DNA of 64,000 nucleotides, taken from positions 62,001 through 126,000 of the forward strand of contig JANXCQ010000008.1 of NCBI GenBank assembly GCA_025060195.1, given 5' to 3'. Position numbers and translations under genes: made by a program. Positions within the stretch are counted from its first letter, which is position 1. The number at the start of each line of letters is the position of its first letter. The notes beneath the pieces were generated by a model that saw nothing but the letters and a program-made list of their open reading frames with translations, did no database searches and was not told the origin of the DNA. Below are positions 45,451 through 54,867 of the stretch, one piece after another. This DNA is from Gemmatales bacterium. Its GTDB lineage: Bacteria; Planctomycetota; Planctomycetia; Gemmatales; HRBIN36.

Positions 45451-47355
45451 CTAAGGCGCGGTTCGCCCGGCAGGTTTCTCGATTAGGAATGGTTTATGAC
45501 GCGCTACGCGAAACGCCACGGACTGCTGTCCTTGCACGACCCAAGGCACATCCTCTCGGACAACTAAGGCACTGCCTAGCGTTCCCACTATCGTGTGCCG
45601 CGATTGACTTAGCACCGCCGCCATACTAGGCGGCAAGTCGGGTAACGCCTTTCCCTCGACAACGACGCCCGAGCTGGGCAGCACAACGCGAACAGCAATC
45701 CGCGTTCGCTTAGCCCCAGTTTGCACTGCCAGCGCCTGCATTAGTTGCTCCACCGTCGTGGGATTACTCAACTGCGGCGAATCCCGCAGCTCATAACGGG
45801 CATTGGTCAAGTCGTCCATCACCTGGGCGGTGTAATTTCCTTCAGGCAAATCCGCAGGTAACGGCAACTCGATGCGCACACGTTGACGGGGCTGACGGTA
45901 AGGCTTGAGCCAGACGTACATCACCAACGTCTCGCCTGGCGCGTATACTTCATTCTCTAGATAAGCTCCATCGATTTCAGCACTTATCCGCCCCGGACTG
46001 AGCGTGGTGTCGCAAGTGAGGCGGTTCAACCGCAGGTGCGCCACAGGATTGGTGTGGAGCAACTGTACCAGATTCGCAACGGGCTGATACAAACTGGGCG
46101 GCGCACGATTCCCTCCGACGCTGCTACCCGAAAATAAATCACGAAACACTATGGGTCGCTGACCCTCCAGCTCCAGCTGCACCACTAACTCAGCAGTCAG
46201 CTCGTCGGGCAACTCTCCCTCTGCATCCACGGCATTCGTGAGCACGGAAAAGACCAATTGATGCGTCAAATTCCGATGACGCGCTACCCGGCAACGGTAA
46301 GTGCGCGACGGGCCTTCTTTGCCGAAACGCACAGTTACTTCCACGGGCAGCATGTCTGCTTGCCGCTTGAGCCACCCCGAGATTCCCGTGCTCACGTCCG
46401 CATGCAACACGCCCACCGCCTCTAATGGCGAACCCAGCTTGAAACTGAGGTTTTGCCGCGGACACACCGTGTGTACGTAGCCCGTGAACAACGGAAACTC
46501 GCAGCGCCCTAGACCCAGGAAGGGGTGGCCGAAGGCATAGATCCGATCTCCTTCGACATGCGTTACCGTGCCCAATGAATACAGGCTTAGGTCGCCCACC
46601 ACCAAAGCCACGACCAGCGCGGAGCCAGGCGTCACCTCACTAGCCGCATCAGTCGGTTTGATGCTCCCCGCTGCACCCCCCTGCACTACAAGCATGCCAT
46701 GGGGTGCTAAGCGTTGCTCCAATAGGTCCAAGGAGTGTCTGGTAAATCCGATACCTGCTAGGGGCAAGCGTAATGGCTCCAAGTAAAGCCCATTGGCAGG
46801 GGTTGGGCTATCTTGTGCCGGCGACGACGCCGACCACGGGTTTAGCCACACTTCCGTCCAAACCCGTTCACCAACACGCACTGGTTCAGTCAAGGGAACA
46901 CGCTTCAGTTTCGCCATGCCTTCGCGACGCTCGAAGGATTCGACAAACTCCACCATCTGGGCGAAGGGCGTGATCCCCGCGATCGGCTCTTTGGCAAAGG
47001 TCCAGGCATAACTGATCGCGCCCACTAACTTGTTGTCCACGTACACCGGACTACCACTCATGCCCGCGATCACTCCTGTTTGCTCTAGCTCTGCCCCCGA
47101 TAAACGTGCCAAAATCAGATCCCGCCCAGGACTAACATGCCGCAGTACGCCCAGAATTTCCACCTCGAATTTTTCACAACGATTGCCCCGAAAGACGCTC
47201 AGACCATAACCTTTCATCCCAGCTTTGATGTCTTCCACGGCCCAGTAGTCCCCAGTGCGTCGTGCTCCAAACAACGTTGCTGACACCGCGCTCAACGCGA
47301 CCATCACAATCGCACTCGGGATAACCCAGTCGCGTCTGCGCCAAGTTCGCCGCAT
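45451..47355 (-). CDS. SpoIVB-type peptidase (S55 family) with long C-terminal part
   Basis: The start at 47355 has GGGAG 8 bases upstream; 634 residues. A membrane anchor or signal (about 10-30) is followed by the S55 domain: 'VEDIKAGMKGYGLSVFRG', the nucleophile segment 'GMSGSPVYVDNKLVGAISYA' (the Ser of GMSGSP is the expected catalytic residue), and 'KEPIAGITPFAQM'. A further conserved block 'IYAFGHPFLGLG' comes near residue 280. In Bacillus, SpoIVB cleaves a membrane complex in sporulation; this organism has no visible sporulation genes, so the role must differ. The C-terminal half has Ig-like strands without known motifs. Operon partner: the propeller gene downstream. Confidence 0.87.
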   Translation of the reverse strand: MRRTWRRRDWVIPSAIVMVALSAVSATLFGARRTGDYWAVEDIKAGMKGYGLSVFRGNRCEKFEVEILGVLRHVSPGRDLILARLSGAELEQTGVIAGMSGSPVYVDNKLVGAISYAWTFAKEPIAGITPFAQMVEFVESFERREGMAKLKRVPLTEPVRVGERVWTEVWLNPWSASSPAQDSPTPANGLYLEPLRLPLAGIGFTRHSLDLLEQRLAPHGMLVVQGGAAGSIKPTDAASEVTPGSALVVALVVGDLSLYSLGTVTHVEGDRIYAFGHPFLGLGRCEFPLFTGYVHTVCPRQNLSFKLGSPLEAVGVLHADVSTGISGWLKRQADMLPVEVTVRFGKEGPSRTYRCRVARHRNLTHQLVFSVLTNAVDAEGELPDELTAELVVQLELEGQRPIVFRDLFSGSSVGGNRAPPSLYQPVANLVQLLHTNPVAHLRLNRLTCDTTLSPGRISAEIDGAYLENEVYAPGETLVMYVWLKPYRQPRQRVRIELPLPADLPEGNYTAQVMDDLTNARYELRDSPQLSNPTTVEQLMQALAVQTGAKRTRIAVRVVLPSSGVVVEGKALPDLPPSMAAVLSQSRHTIVGTLGSALVVREDVPWVVQGQQSVAFRVARHKPFLIEKPAGRTAP

Positions 47356-47666
47356 CGCTGGTTCTCCCATAAGTAGTCTTTACTCCCGAACGCAACCGAT
47401 CGATGTTAGGGCCAAGCGCCGCCCAAAAATCTCCCCAGACAAGGCAGCTAAGTGCGCTCCCGTCGCGCGCCTAGCAGGGCTACGGCGCTAAATTCCGGGC
47501 GGCAAAGCCGCTATCTTATTGGCCTGTGGTATTTGCCTGCAAGTCCAAACACTCAGTTCCTACGTGGACCGACGTGACCCGCTTGGGCAGGCACTATCGG
47601 GGACACCCCTTCTCCATTCCGTCCAATTTATTCTACGTTACGATGATGCTGATCTGGTTCTCCGTA
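47356..47666. other. Intergenic region without a recognisable gene
   Basis: About 310 bases upstream of the S55 peptidase gene and downstream of the PhoD-like gene. No ORF, RNA or hairpin that I can support. Confidence 0.4.
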
Positions 47667-48743
47667 TCACTTCGTAAGCAAAGATTTGAGGACACCTGGC
47701 TCGAGCCAACTCAGGGGGATTTTCTGTTGTAGGAATAGGTCGCCTTCTTCGTCGCGGATTTGCAGACGGAGCTGGGGGTCCTTTTTGTCCCACTCGATGA
47801 CAATCATGCCGAAGTTGTTGCCCCAGAACATGGTACCAATGCGATGGCGGTTGAGCTCCCAGCGTCCGAAGGTCTTATCGGCTTGAGTGAGACCACTGGA
47901 AGTCAGGTCATACAAGGGGTAACCGACGCCGCCATCCATCATCGAGAGCTCGGCCAAGTGTCTGTCGCCGCTGATGAAGATGACGCCCGCCGCTCGGGTG
48001 TCTCGAATTAGCTGGAACAGCCGCTGCCGCTCGTGCGGAAAGTTAGCCCATTTTTCCCAGTGATGATCTTCCGGGATGACTTGGATGCTGGAGGCAATGA
48101 TGCGTAGTTCGGCAGGCTGCCGGAGTTGTGTTTCCAGCCAGCGCCACTGGGTTTCTCCTAAGATCGTTGCCTGAGGATCGGGGTTAGGCAAATATGGCCC
48201 CTCGCGACTTTTTGGCTTTTCGGGCTTCCGTTTGAGCGGACTGCGGAAGTAGCGAGTGTCGAGCAAGATGATTTGTACCCGTCGTCCTTCGGGGCCGAGA
48301 ATGACGGCGTCATAAACGCCTTCCTGCTTACGGCGGGGCGAATCTGCGGGTTCGCCGAAAAAGTCCAGGAAGATTTGCTGCGACTCTCGTTTTTTCGGGT
48401 ATTCAGTGCCCGCATCGTCTTTGCCATAGTCGTGGTCGTCCCATGTGGCGAGAATCGGACAAATTTGACGCAGCCGCTGGAAACCAGGGACGGCAGCCAA
48501 CTTTTCATATTTCGCTTTCATTACCTCCATGTCCTCGGTGTCGGCATAGATGTTGTCACCGAGAAAGATGAATAGGTCAGGCTTTTGCGCGAGGACGGCA
48601 TCCCAAATCGGTTGTGGTTTGTCCTGATGGGCACAGGAGCCGAAGGCAATCCGCGATATGGTCTTGCCTTTGTCGAGCGGCGGTGCCGCTAGCGAGACCC
48701 CGAGCATCAGGCAAAGTGACAGCCCGACGAGCGCGCGTTTCAT
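47667..48743 (-). CDS. PhoD-like alkaline phosphatase family protein
   Basis: The ATG at 48743 has AGGAG upstream and yields 358 residues with a signal peptide ([20 protein letters not shown]). Metal-binding motifs of PhoD-type phosphoesterases follow: '[20 protein letters not shown]', '[15 protein letters not shown]', '[16 protein letters not shown]' and '[14 protein letters not shown]'. PhoD enzymes release phosphate from diesters or teichoic-acid-like polymers. This protein is shorter than B. subtilis PhoD and lacks its N-terminal domain, as is usual for planctomycete versions. It stands alone. Confidence 0.92.
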   Translation of the reverse strand: MKRALVGLSLCLMLGVSLAAPPLDKGKTISRIAFGSCAHQDKPQPIWDAVLAQKPDLFIFLGDNIYADTEDMEVMKAKYEKLAAVPGFQRLRQICPILATWDDHDYGKDDAGTEYPKKRESQQIFLDFFGEPADSPRRKQEGVYDAVILGPEGRRVQIILLDTRYFRSPLKRKPEKPKSREGPYLPNPDPQATILGETQWRWLETQLRQPAELRIIASSIQVIPEDHHWEKWANFPHERQRLFQLIRDTRAAGVIFISGDRHLAELSMMDGGVGYPLYDLTSSGLTQADKTFGRWELNRHRIGTMFWGNNFGMIVIEWDKKDPQLRLQIRDEEGDLFLQQKIPLSWLEPGVLKSLLTK

Positions 48744-48978
48744 GCTGGCTCCTTTCAACCTGCGGTTGCTGAATCCTTAGGGTATCTGACTTGCAGTATA
48801 GTTACGATTCTGATGCCATTGAGCCAATCCTAGAGCGAATCGCGTCGACGTCCTGGCCCTTCGTTAGATCAACGCTTCTAAACTTACCGATAAGGTTAAA
48901 CTTGGTTACGCGCGTTCCGCGGGTTAGGGATTGTGTTCCGATGTGACGAGCTACCGTCGGAACCGGCAGCTGGCCCTG

Positions 48979-50049
48979 TCAACGGGCACGGAGCATCCAG
49001 AGTAAGACGACACGAGCGACTTGTTCCAGACCCTCGGCAGCACAGTTTTCAGGGGTATCGCTGAGACGGTGCCAGTGGGGGTAATCAAAGTCAATGATGT
49101 CCACAGCGGGAATACCGACTTTGAGGAGTTCCAAGTGGTCGTCTAAGACAGCATGTTTCACCTGGCGAATGAAAGCAGGGCAATCCAGGAGACGAGCGAA
49201 GTCCCAAATTTTTTCGACCAATGGGCCAGCTTGGACGAAAGAGTATTGTTCAATGTAAAAACGGGCGTTCTTGCCCGCGATCATGTCCACGAGCACGGCT
49301 TCGATATAGATCGGCGTGCTGCGCATTTGTTGGCGTTGTTTCGCATAGTGTTGGGCGAAATACTCGGAGCCAAAGAAGTAGCGGTCGCCACCGAGTTCGC
49401 TCGGCCTAGGATCAAAGATGTATTCCTCGCCGTCAAAGCAGACGAAATCTACGCCGACCTGAAGAGGCAGTCGTGGCATGATGGGGGCGAGTTCCATCAT
49501 GAGGGCAACGCCTGAGCCACCGTCGTTGGCGCCGAGAAACGGTTTCGTCCACAGACGTTCATCCGGTTCCTGATCTGCGATAGGACGAGTGTCATAATGA
49601 GTGCACAAGATAATTCGCCGGCTTCGGTCGGGGTGCCACCGCGCTATGAGATTGACCATCTCGACGGGTTCTTTACGGCTGCGCTGTTGCGCGCGAAAAC
49701 GTTGCAGTTCGACAGTCGCCCCGTACCGCTCGAAGTGTTTACGTAACAATTCTTGTTGCTTCTTCATGCCAGGCGAGCCGCTGATTCGTGGGCCGAGGGC
49801 GCAAATGTCTCGGAGATATTGCAGAGCACGAGGCCCTTGGAAGAGTCGTCCTGGCATGGTGAGTGTAGCTTCGACGATTCGCTGGGCCATGTAATCTGCT
49901 ACGGGATTGGTCATTTCCGAGGCAGCGTCTGGCTTCGTTATAGGTGAATTCGAAGTACCGCTAGTGCTCAACCAAACGCTGAGGGCTGCGACCGCGAGCA
50001 GAAGTAAACCGAGCACAGCTAATCGGATTCGCATGGATGGTTCGATCAT
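48979..50049 (-). CDS. M28-family peptidase / glutaminyl-peptide cyclotransferase-like protein
   Basis: The 356-residue protein has an N-terminal membrane anchor (about 8-27) and an M28 zinc domain. Ligand candidates: His in 'ILCTHYDTRP', bridging Asp in 'LGANDGGSG', Glu in 'VCFDGEEY' and a C-terminal His in 'FDYPHWHRLSDTPEN'. The WH..SDT..N ending and the overall length are closer to glutaminyl cyclases than to aminopeptidases. Glutaminyl cyclases convert N-terminal Gln to pyroglutamate. Its ATG overlaps the stop of the large FAD/Fe-S gene in an ATGA, so it is translationally coupled to that gene. Confidence 0.88.
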   Translation of the reverse strand: MIEPSMRIRLAVLGLLLLAVAALSVWLSTSGTSNSPITKPDAASEMTNPVADYMAQRIVEATLTMPGRLFQGPRALQYLRDICALGPRISGSPGMKKQQELLRKHFERYGATVELQRFRAQQRSRKEPVEMVNLIARWHPDRSRRIILCTHYDTRPIADQEPDERLWTKPFLGANDGGSGVALMMELAPIMPRLPLQVGVDFVCFDGEEYIFDPRPSELGGDRYFFGSEYFAQHYAKQRQQMRSTPIYIEAVLVDMIAGKNARFYIEQYSFVQAGPLVEKIWDFARLLDCPAFIRQVKHAVLDDHLELLKVGIPAVDIIDFDYPHWHRLSDTPENCAAEGLEQVARVVLLWMLRAR

Positions 50050-53009
50050 GACTTGTTAGTGACCGGAGTGTTTGGCGAGGCCTGGGATAGGCCTAAAGAT
50101 CGGGCGTGCTGAGCCAGGATTTCGACGGGATGGTAAGCCCGCCGCCCCGTGAGGTCATGGATTTGATGTCGGCAGGAGCTGCCACTGGCCACGATGACTG
50201 CTTGCGGACGTTTTTCCAGTTCGGGCAGCAGAGAGAGTCGCGCGATGGCCACACTCACATCATAATGTTCATAACCGAAAGAACCGGCCATACCGCAACA
50301 AGTGGTATCGAGCAAATCCACCGGAGCTTGAGGAAGCAGGCGCAAGGCATCCACGGTGGGCTCACTGCCGATTACGGCCTTTTGATGACAATGGGTATGA
50401 ACAACCAAGTGTGCGGTGGGCGAAGCGAATTCCAACGGGAGAACGCCAGACCGATGTTGCTCGAAGAGCCAAGCCTCTATGAGGTGAGCGTGGCGTGCAA
50501 CTATTTCGGTAGCCGGATGGGGGTAGAGTTCAGGCCATTCGTCCAGCAAGGTCAACAGGCAGCTTGGCTCAACGCCCACGATCGCTTGGCACCGTCTCAA
50601 GTACCTGGCGAGCTGCAGCGCTTGACGCGCCACCAAGTTCTGGGCCTCGTCGAGAAAACCTTTGCTTATTAGGATGCGTCCACAACAGAGTTCGGGCCAA
50701 ATCTCTACACGGTAACCAGCTTGTTCAAGTAGCCGAATGGCAGCGCGACCGATTTCGGGTTCGCTCCAAGTGGTGAAGCAGTCAGCAAGGAAGAGGACCC
50801 GTCCGCATTGGCCTGCTTGCGGTGGCGGCGTATGTTTACGGAACCAGCGAAGCAAATCACAGGATGTGAGTTGTGGCAGTGAGCGCCGTCGGTCCAAGCT
50901 TGCGAGTTTTTCCAAAAGCCAGCGTACGGTGCGTCTGTGAGTCAGCCATTGACTTAGAGGAGCGAAGCGAGCGGCCCAGGGGATCCAGCGGCGCCAATGG
51001 GCCAATAGCCAATCACGTAACGGGCGGGGATGAACACGATAGTAGTGTCGCAGGAACTCAGCCTTCAGTTTAGCCAGGTCCACATTACTCGGGCATTCGG
51101 CCTTACAGGCCTTACACATGAGACATAAGTCGAGGACTTCATAAACCCAAGGTGAGGTGAAATCGCGAAGCGGTTGCTCTCCCGTCAGGGCCAAACGAAG
51201 TGCATTGGCCCGGGCACGCGTGGTATCTTTTTCGTCGCGAGTCGCACGGTACGAGGGACACATGATGCCGCTATGCGTCTTGCGACATAACCCAGAGCCG
51301 TTGCATAGTTCGATGGCGGCAAGGAACCCTCCTTGACGGCGGTAGTCGAACACATGGTCGGGAACGTAGGGTAGATAGGTGGGCCCATAGCGAAGATTTT
51401 CCGTCATGGGTGGGGCATCTACCACTTTGCCCGGGTTCATTTGTCCTAACGGATCGAACACTCGTTTGATTTGGCGAAACGTCTCGTACACCACATCGCC
51501 GAACAGTTTACGGTTCCATTCACTCCGTGCCAGGCCGTCCCCGTGTTCGCCACTTAGGGCACCATTAAATTCAAGTACCAAATCCACGACCTCAGCGGTG
51601 ATTTTCCGCATGCGCTCGACATCTTCGGCTTTTTTCAGATTCAAAATGGGTCGAATATGCAGGCAACCGACACTGGCATGTCCGTAAAAGGCTCCGTCTG
51701 TACCATGGCGTCTCAAGATTTCACGGAAACGCTGGGCGAATTCAGGGAGCCGCTCAGGGCTGACGGCGGCGTCTTCGACAAACGTGGTCGGTTTGCGGTC
51801 GCCTGGCATGCTCAAGAGCACGGGTAAGCCTGCGGTGCGAAGATTCCATAAAGGCGTATATTCATGGGGTTCTTTAGCCGAAAGCACGGTTTGCACGCCT
51901 GGTAACTGATTCAGCCGGTTGACTAAGCGGTGCAAACGATCTTCGACTTCACGGCGGTCCTCTCCCTGTAATTCCACGAGCAGCACAGCGGCAGGGCGGC
52001 CGACTATGAGGCGTTTTTCTCGGCGCAGGGCGATGTTTTGTTCGGCCAATTCAACAATCAACTGGTCGAGCAGCTCTACTGCGGAAGGAGAGAACTCTAG
52101 ACAGGTCGCCAGGGCGTCGAGCGAAGCGGCGAGGGTGCCAAAATGCGGCACGGCTAGCATGCGGACACGAGGCCGTCTGACGATTTTTACCTCCGCCTCG
52201 GTAACAAAACCTAGAGTACCCTCGCTCCCGACTATTAACCAAGCCAAGTTAATCGTGTCGTCGGCAGGAAAGCCGTTCGCGGGAGCGAGGCGGTCGGCAA
52301 AGACGTCTAAGTTATAGCCGCTGACTCGGCGATTAATGCGGGGAAAGCGGCGATGAATCTCCGAGGCATGGCGGGTAACCAGCTGGTGGACGGTACGGTA
52401 AATTTCTCCCTCACGAGTTTGCGCTTCGCAGCGCCTTCTCCATTCCCAATGTGACAGAGGCTCCGCCACGAGCGCAGTCCCATCGCCCAATGCCAGTTGC
52501 AGACGTACCACGTGATCTATCGTTTTCCCATAGACGATGGAACGTGAACCTGCGGAATTGTTACCGATCATGCCGCCGAGGGTCGCTTGGTGGTGCGTCG
52601 AAACTTCGGGGCCGAATTGATAGCCATGGGGCGCCAGATAACGGTTCAATTGCTCCAACACTACGCCGGGTTGAAGGCGCACGGTCTCGCTTGCTAGATT
52701 GAGTTCCAGAATCCGGTTGAGGTGCTTGCTGCAGTCGATGATTAAGCCCGGCCCAATGCTTTGTCCCGATAAACTGGTGCCGCCGCCGCGCGGAACAATG
52801 GGCACGCGGTGCTCCGCCGCTATGGCTAAAGCGGTGTGCACATCCCGCAAATGCTTCGGAATCACAACTCCCAGCGGTTCGATTTGGTAGATGCTAGCGT
52901 CGGTGCTGTAGATTTTGCGGCTGGCCACGTCGAAGCGCAGCTCTCCTTCGAAGTGCCGACGTAACTGTTTTTCTAAAGCCCGTCGTCGTTCTTCCCGCCA
53001 GTCATGCAT
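50046..53009 (-). CDS. FAD-linked oxidase / Fe-S protein fusion, YdiJ or GlcD-GlcF type
   Basis: About 987 residues from the ATG at 53009, with GAGG 6 bases upstream. Order: FAD-binding PCMH domain (about 30-260) with 'PRGGGTSLSGQSIGPGLIID' and 'GNNSAGSRSI'; FAD-oxidase C-terminal domain (to about 530) with 'GEHGDGLARSEWNR'; two [4Fe-4S] motifs, CNGSGLCRKTHSGIMCPS and CLMCKACKAECPS; then two CCG domains ('PELCCGRILIS', 'DTTCCGMAGSFGYEHYD'). This is the layout of E. coli YdiJ, a D-2-hydroxyglutarate dehydrogenase, and of fused glycolate oxidase subunits. It probably oxidises a D-2-hydroxy acid and passes electrons to the membrane. It is coupled to the M28 gene downstream. Confidence 0.93.
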   Translation of the reverse strand: MHDWREERRRALEKQLRRHFEGELRFDVASRKIYSTDASIYQIEPLGVVIPKHLRDVHTALAIAAEHRVPIVPRGGGTSLSGQSIGPGLIIDCSKHLNRILELNLASETVRLQPGVVLEQLNRYLAPHGYQFGPEVSTHHQATLGGMIGNNSAGSRSIVYGKTIDHVVRLQLALGDGTALVAEPLSHWEWRRRCEAQTREGEIYRTVHQLVTRHASEIHRRFPRINRRVSGYNLDVFADRLAPANGFPADDTINLAWLIVGSEGTLGFVTEAEVKIVRRPRVRMLAVPHFGTLAASLDALATCLEFSPSAVELLDQLIVELAEQNIALRREKRLIVGRPAAVLLVELQGEDRREVEDRLHRLVNRLNQLPGVQTVLSAKEPHEYTPLWNLRTAGLPVLLSMPGDRKPTTFVEDAAVSPERLPEFAQRFREILRRHGTDGAFYGHASVGCLHIRPILNLKKAEDVERMRKITAEVVDLVLEFNGALSGEHGDGLARSEWNRKLFGDVVYETFRQIKRVFDPLGQMNPGKVVDAPPMTENLRYGPTYLPYVPDHVFDYRRQGGFLAAIELCNGSGLCRKTHSGIMCPSYRATRDEKDTTRARANALRLALTGEQPLRDFTSPWVYEVLDLCLMCKACKAECPSNVDLAKLKAEFLRHYYRVHPRPLRDWLLAHWRRWIPWAARFAPLSQWLTHRRTVRWLLEKLASLDRRRSLPQLTSCDLLRWFRKHTPPPQAGQCGRVLFLADCFTTWSEPEIGRAAIRLLEQAGYRVEIWPELCCGRILISKGFLDEAQNLVARQALQLARYLRRCQAIVGVEPSCLLTLLDEWPELYPHPATEIVARHAHLIEAWLFEQHRSGVLPLEFASPTAHLVVHTHCHQKAVIGSEPTVDALRLLPQAPVDLLDTTCCGMAGSFGYEHYDVSVAIARLSLLPELEKRPQAVIVASGSSCRHQIHDLTGRRAYHPVEILAQHARSLGLSQASPNTPVTNKS

Positions 53010-53041
53010 AGTTATCCTCACGCCTAATTTCCCAGGCCTTA

Positions 53042-53452
53042 TCAACTGGAGCTGCCATGTTCAGGTTCAGGTCCAGCGGGACGCCAGGGAGTCGGCTGAC
53101 CGAACCAGGTTTCTAGCGTTGTGTATTCGATGTATTCGATGATCGCCCCGTCCTTATGAATAAATGCCACACGACCGAATTCCGCAGGTTGGAAGGGACC
53201 GAGGACAACTTCTTCGCCTTGAATCGCCTCGTCGAGATTTTCGACCCGATATGCAACGTGGGGCAGGTGCCAAAGCTTCCAGAGCCCTACTTGCTTTGGG
53301 TCAATCTTGGGTATTTCCAAAGGGCGAATATATTCGATACGTTGCGGATGCAGACGTGGATTAGTAACCCATACCCGGGTTTGCGGTACCCAGCTCTCCC
53401 CCGGATGTGGCTCCGTGGTAATGATGCCGATGTGGTCGAATTCGCGATACAT
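53042..53452 (-). CDS. VOC-family (glyoxalase-like) protein
   Basis: The start at 53452 has GGGAG 8 bases upstream and gives 136 residues. The protein shows the glyoxalase/bleomycin-resistance pattern: an N-terminal strand-helix 'REFDHIGIITTEPHPGES', a second half with 'LWHLPHVAYRVENLDEAIQG' and 'FGRVAFIHKDGAIIEYIEYT' with a metal-type Glu near the end. VOC enzymes use a divalent metal for isomerisation, epimerisation or dioxygenation. It is 32 bases upstream of the D-2-hydroxyacid dehydrogenase-like gene on the same strand, so glyoxal-type or 2-hydroxyacid metabolism is a plausible shared theme. Confidence 0.82.
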   Translation of the reverse strand: MYREFDHIGIITTEPHPGESWVPQTRVWVTNPRLHPQRIEYIRPLEIPKIDPKQVGLWKLWHLPHVAYRVENLDEAIQGEEVVLGPFQPAEFGRVAFIHKDGAIIEYIEYTTLETWFGQPTPWRPAGPEPEHGSSS

Positions 53453-53536
53453 AGTTGAATCTCCCAGCATGTGCCTGACATGCGCCCTCGGATACACTAG
53501 CAGCATCGCGGTCGCTCGCACAGCGAGGAGAAGGAG

Positions 53537-54739
53537 ATGAACCTCGAGGCTATACAATCCGCGTTACGTCAAGCGCAGTGGGACGGTTGGTTACTGTGCG
53601 ATTTTCGGGGAAATAATCCTCTGGCCCGGCGGATTCTCGGTCTGCCTGCGACTCTGCTCACGACACGCCGATGGTATTATTTCATCCCCGCTATCGGCTT
53701 GCCAACCAAGATAGTGCATCGCATTGAATCTTCGGTCCTGGATAATTTGCCTGGCGCGAAACAGGTCTATCTCCGTTGGCAAGACTTAGAAGCGGCGCTG
53801 CGGCGCGTGGTAGCCGGTAAGCGAATCGCCCTGGAATATTCACCGAATAATCAGATTCCTTATATCTGTTGCGTCGATGCCGGCACAGCGGACTGGCTAC
53901 GGAGCTTGGGTGCGGAATTGGTATCTTCCGCTGACTTAGTACAGCAATTCGAGGCCGTTTGGACACCTCAGCAATGGGAATTACACTTGCAAGCAGCACA
54001 ACACACTGACGCCGCGTTCGCTGTGGCTTGGAGCTTCCTGGCTGACCAACTACGTGCAGGGCGAACCGTCCGTGAAAGCGACGTCCAAGCCAGGATTATG
54101 GATTATTTTGCGCAACGAGGACTGGTAACCGACCATCTGCCAATTGTCGCCGTTGGGCCTCATAGCGGCGACCCCCATTATACGATCACGCCGCACAGCG
54201 ATTCCGTAATCACAACGGAACAACTTGTGCTCATTGATTTGTGGGCGAAGGTAAATCACCCTGAAGCCGTCTATAGTGACTTAACCCGCGTGGCGTGGAC
54301 AGGCCCCAAGGTGCCGGCGCGAGTGAAGGAAATCTTTAGTATCGTGGCCCGCGCCCGAGACGCTGTGATCGACCGCATTCAGCAAGCCTTCCGCGACGGC
54401 GAGATGATTCAAGGCTGGCAACTGGACGAGGTAGCGCGTGGAATCATCGCTAATGCAGGCTATGGCGAGTTTTTCGTTCATCGCACGGGGCATAACATTG
54501 GTCGCGAGGTTCACGGAAACGGAGCCAATCTCGACAATCTCGAAACTCACGATGCCCGCCGAATCTTGCCAGGAACTTGTTTCTCGGTAGAACCGGGCAT
54601 CTACCTGGAGGATTTCGGCATTCGCAGCGAAGTAAATGTCTTCGTGGATTGGCACGGCATGGTGCATGTTACTGGTGGGCTTCCCCAGACGGAAGTAACT
54701 CCACTGTTGTCGGAACCAAATAATGTGCCTCGAAGCTGA
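53537..54739 (+). CDS. M24-family Xaa-Pro peptidase
   Basis: The 400-residue protein has the two-domain layout of prolidase-like enzymes: a creatinase-type N-terminal domain (about 1-140) and the pita-bread catalytic domain. Metal ligands are visible as 'VLIDLWAKVN' (Asp), 'AVYSDLTRVAW' (Asp), 'VHRTGHNIGREVHG' (His), 'SVEPGIYLE' (Glu) and 'GIRSEVNVFV' (Glu). AGGAG sites precede the ATG. These enzymes remove the residue before Pro from peptides. It diverges from the VOC gene across 84 bases, which should hold both promoters. Confidence 0.9.
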   Translation: MNLEAIQSALRQAQWDGWLLCDFRGNNPLARRILGLPATLLTTRRWYYFIPAIGLPTKIVHRIESSVLDNLPGAKQVYLRWQDLEAALRRVVAGKRIALEYSPNNQIPYICCVDAGTADWLRSLGAELVSSADLVQQFEAVWTPQQWELHLQAAQHTDAAFAVAWSFLADQLRAGRTVRESDVQARIMDYFAQRGLVTDHLPIVAVGPHSGDPHYTITPHSDSVITTEQLVLIDLWAKVNHPEAVYSDLTRVAWTGPKVPARVKEIFSIVARARDAVIDRIQQAFRDGEMIQGWQLDEVARGIIANAGYGEFFVHRTGHNIGREVHGNGANLDNLETHDARRILPGTCFSVEPGIYLEDFGIRSEVNVFVDWHGMVHVTGGLPQTEVTPLLSEPNNVPRS

Positions 54740-54867
54740 GGTTGGGCGTGGACTAACTTCGTAGCGCACCAATTTACGATAGCCGCGAAGGCCCCATGCA
54801 CTTCCTAGGGTACAGAGAACAGAAGTTGAATCGCATTTTCTAGGCGTTATGCCCGCTGCAGGTAGTA

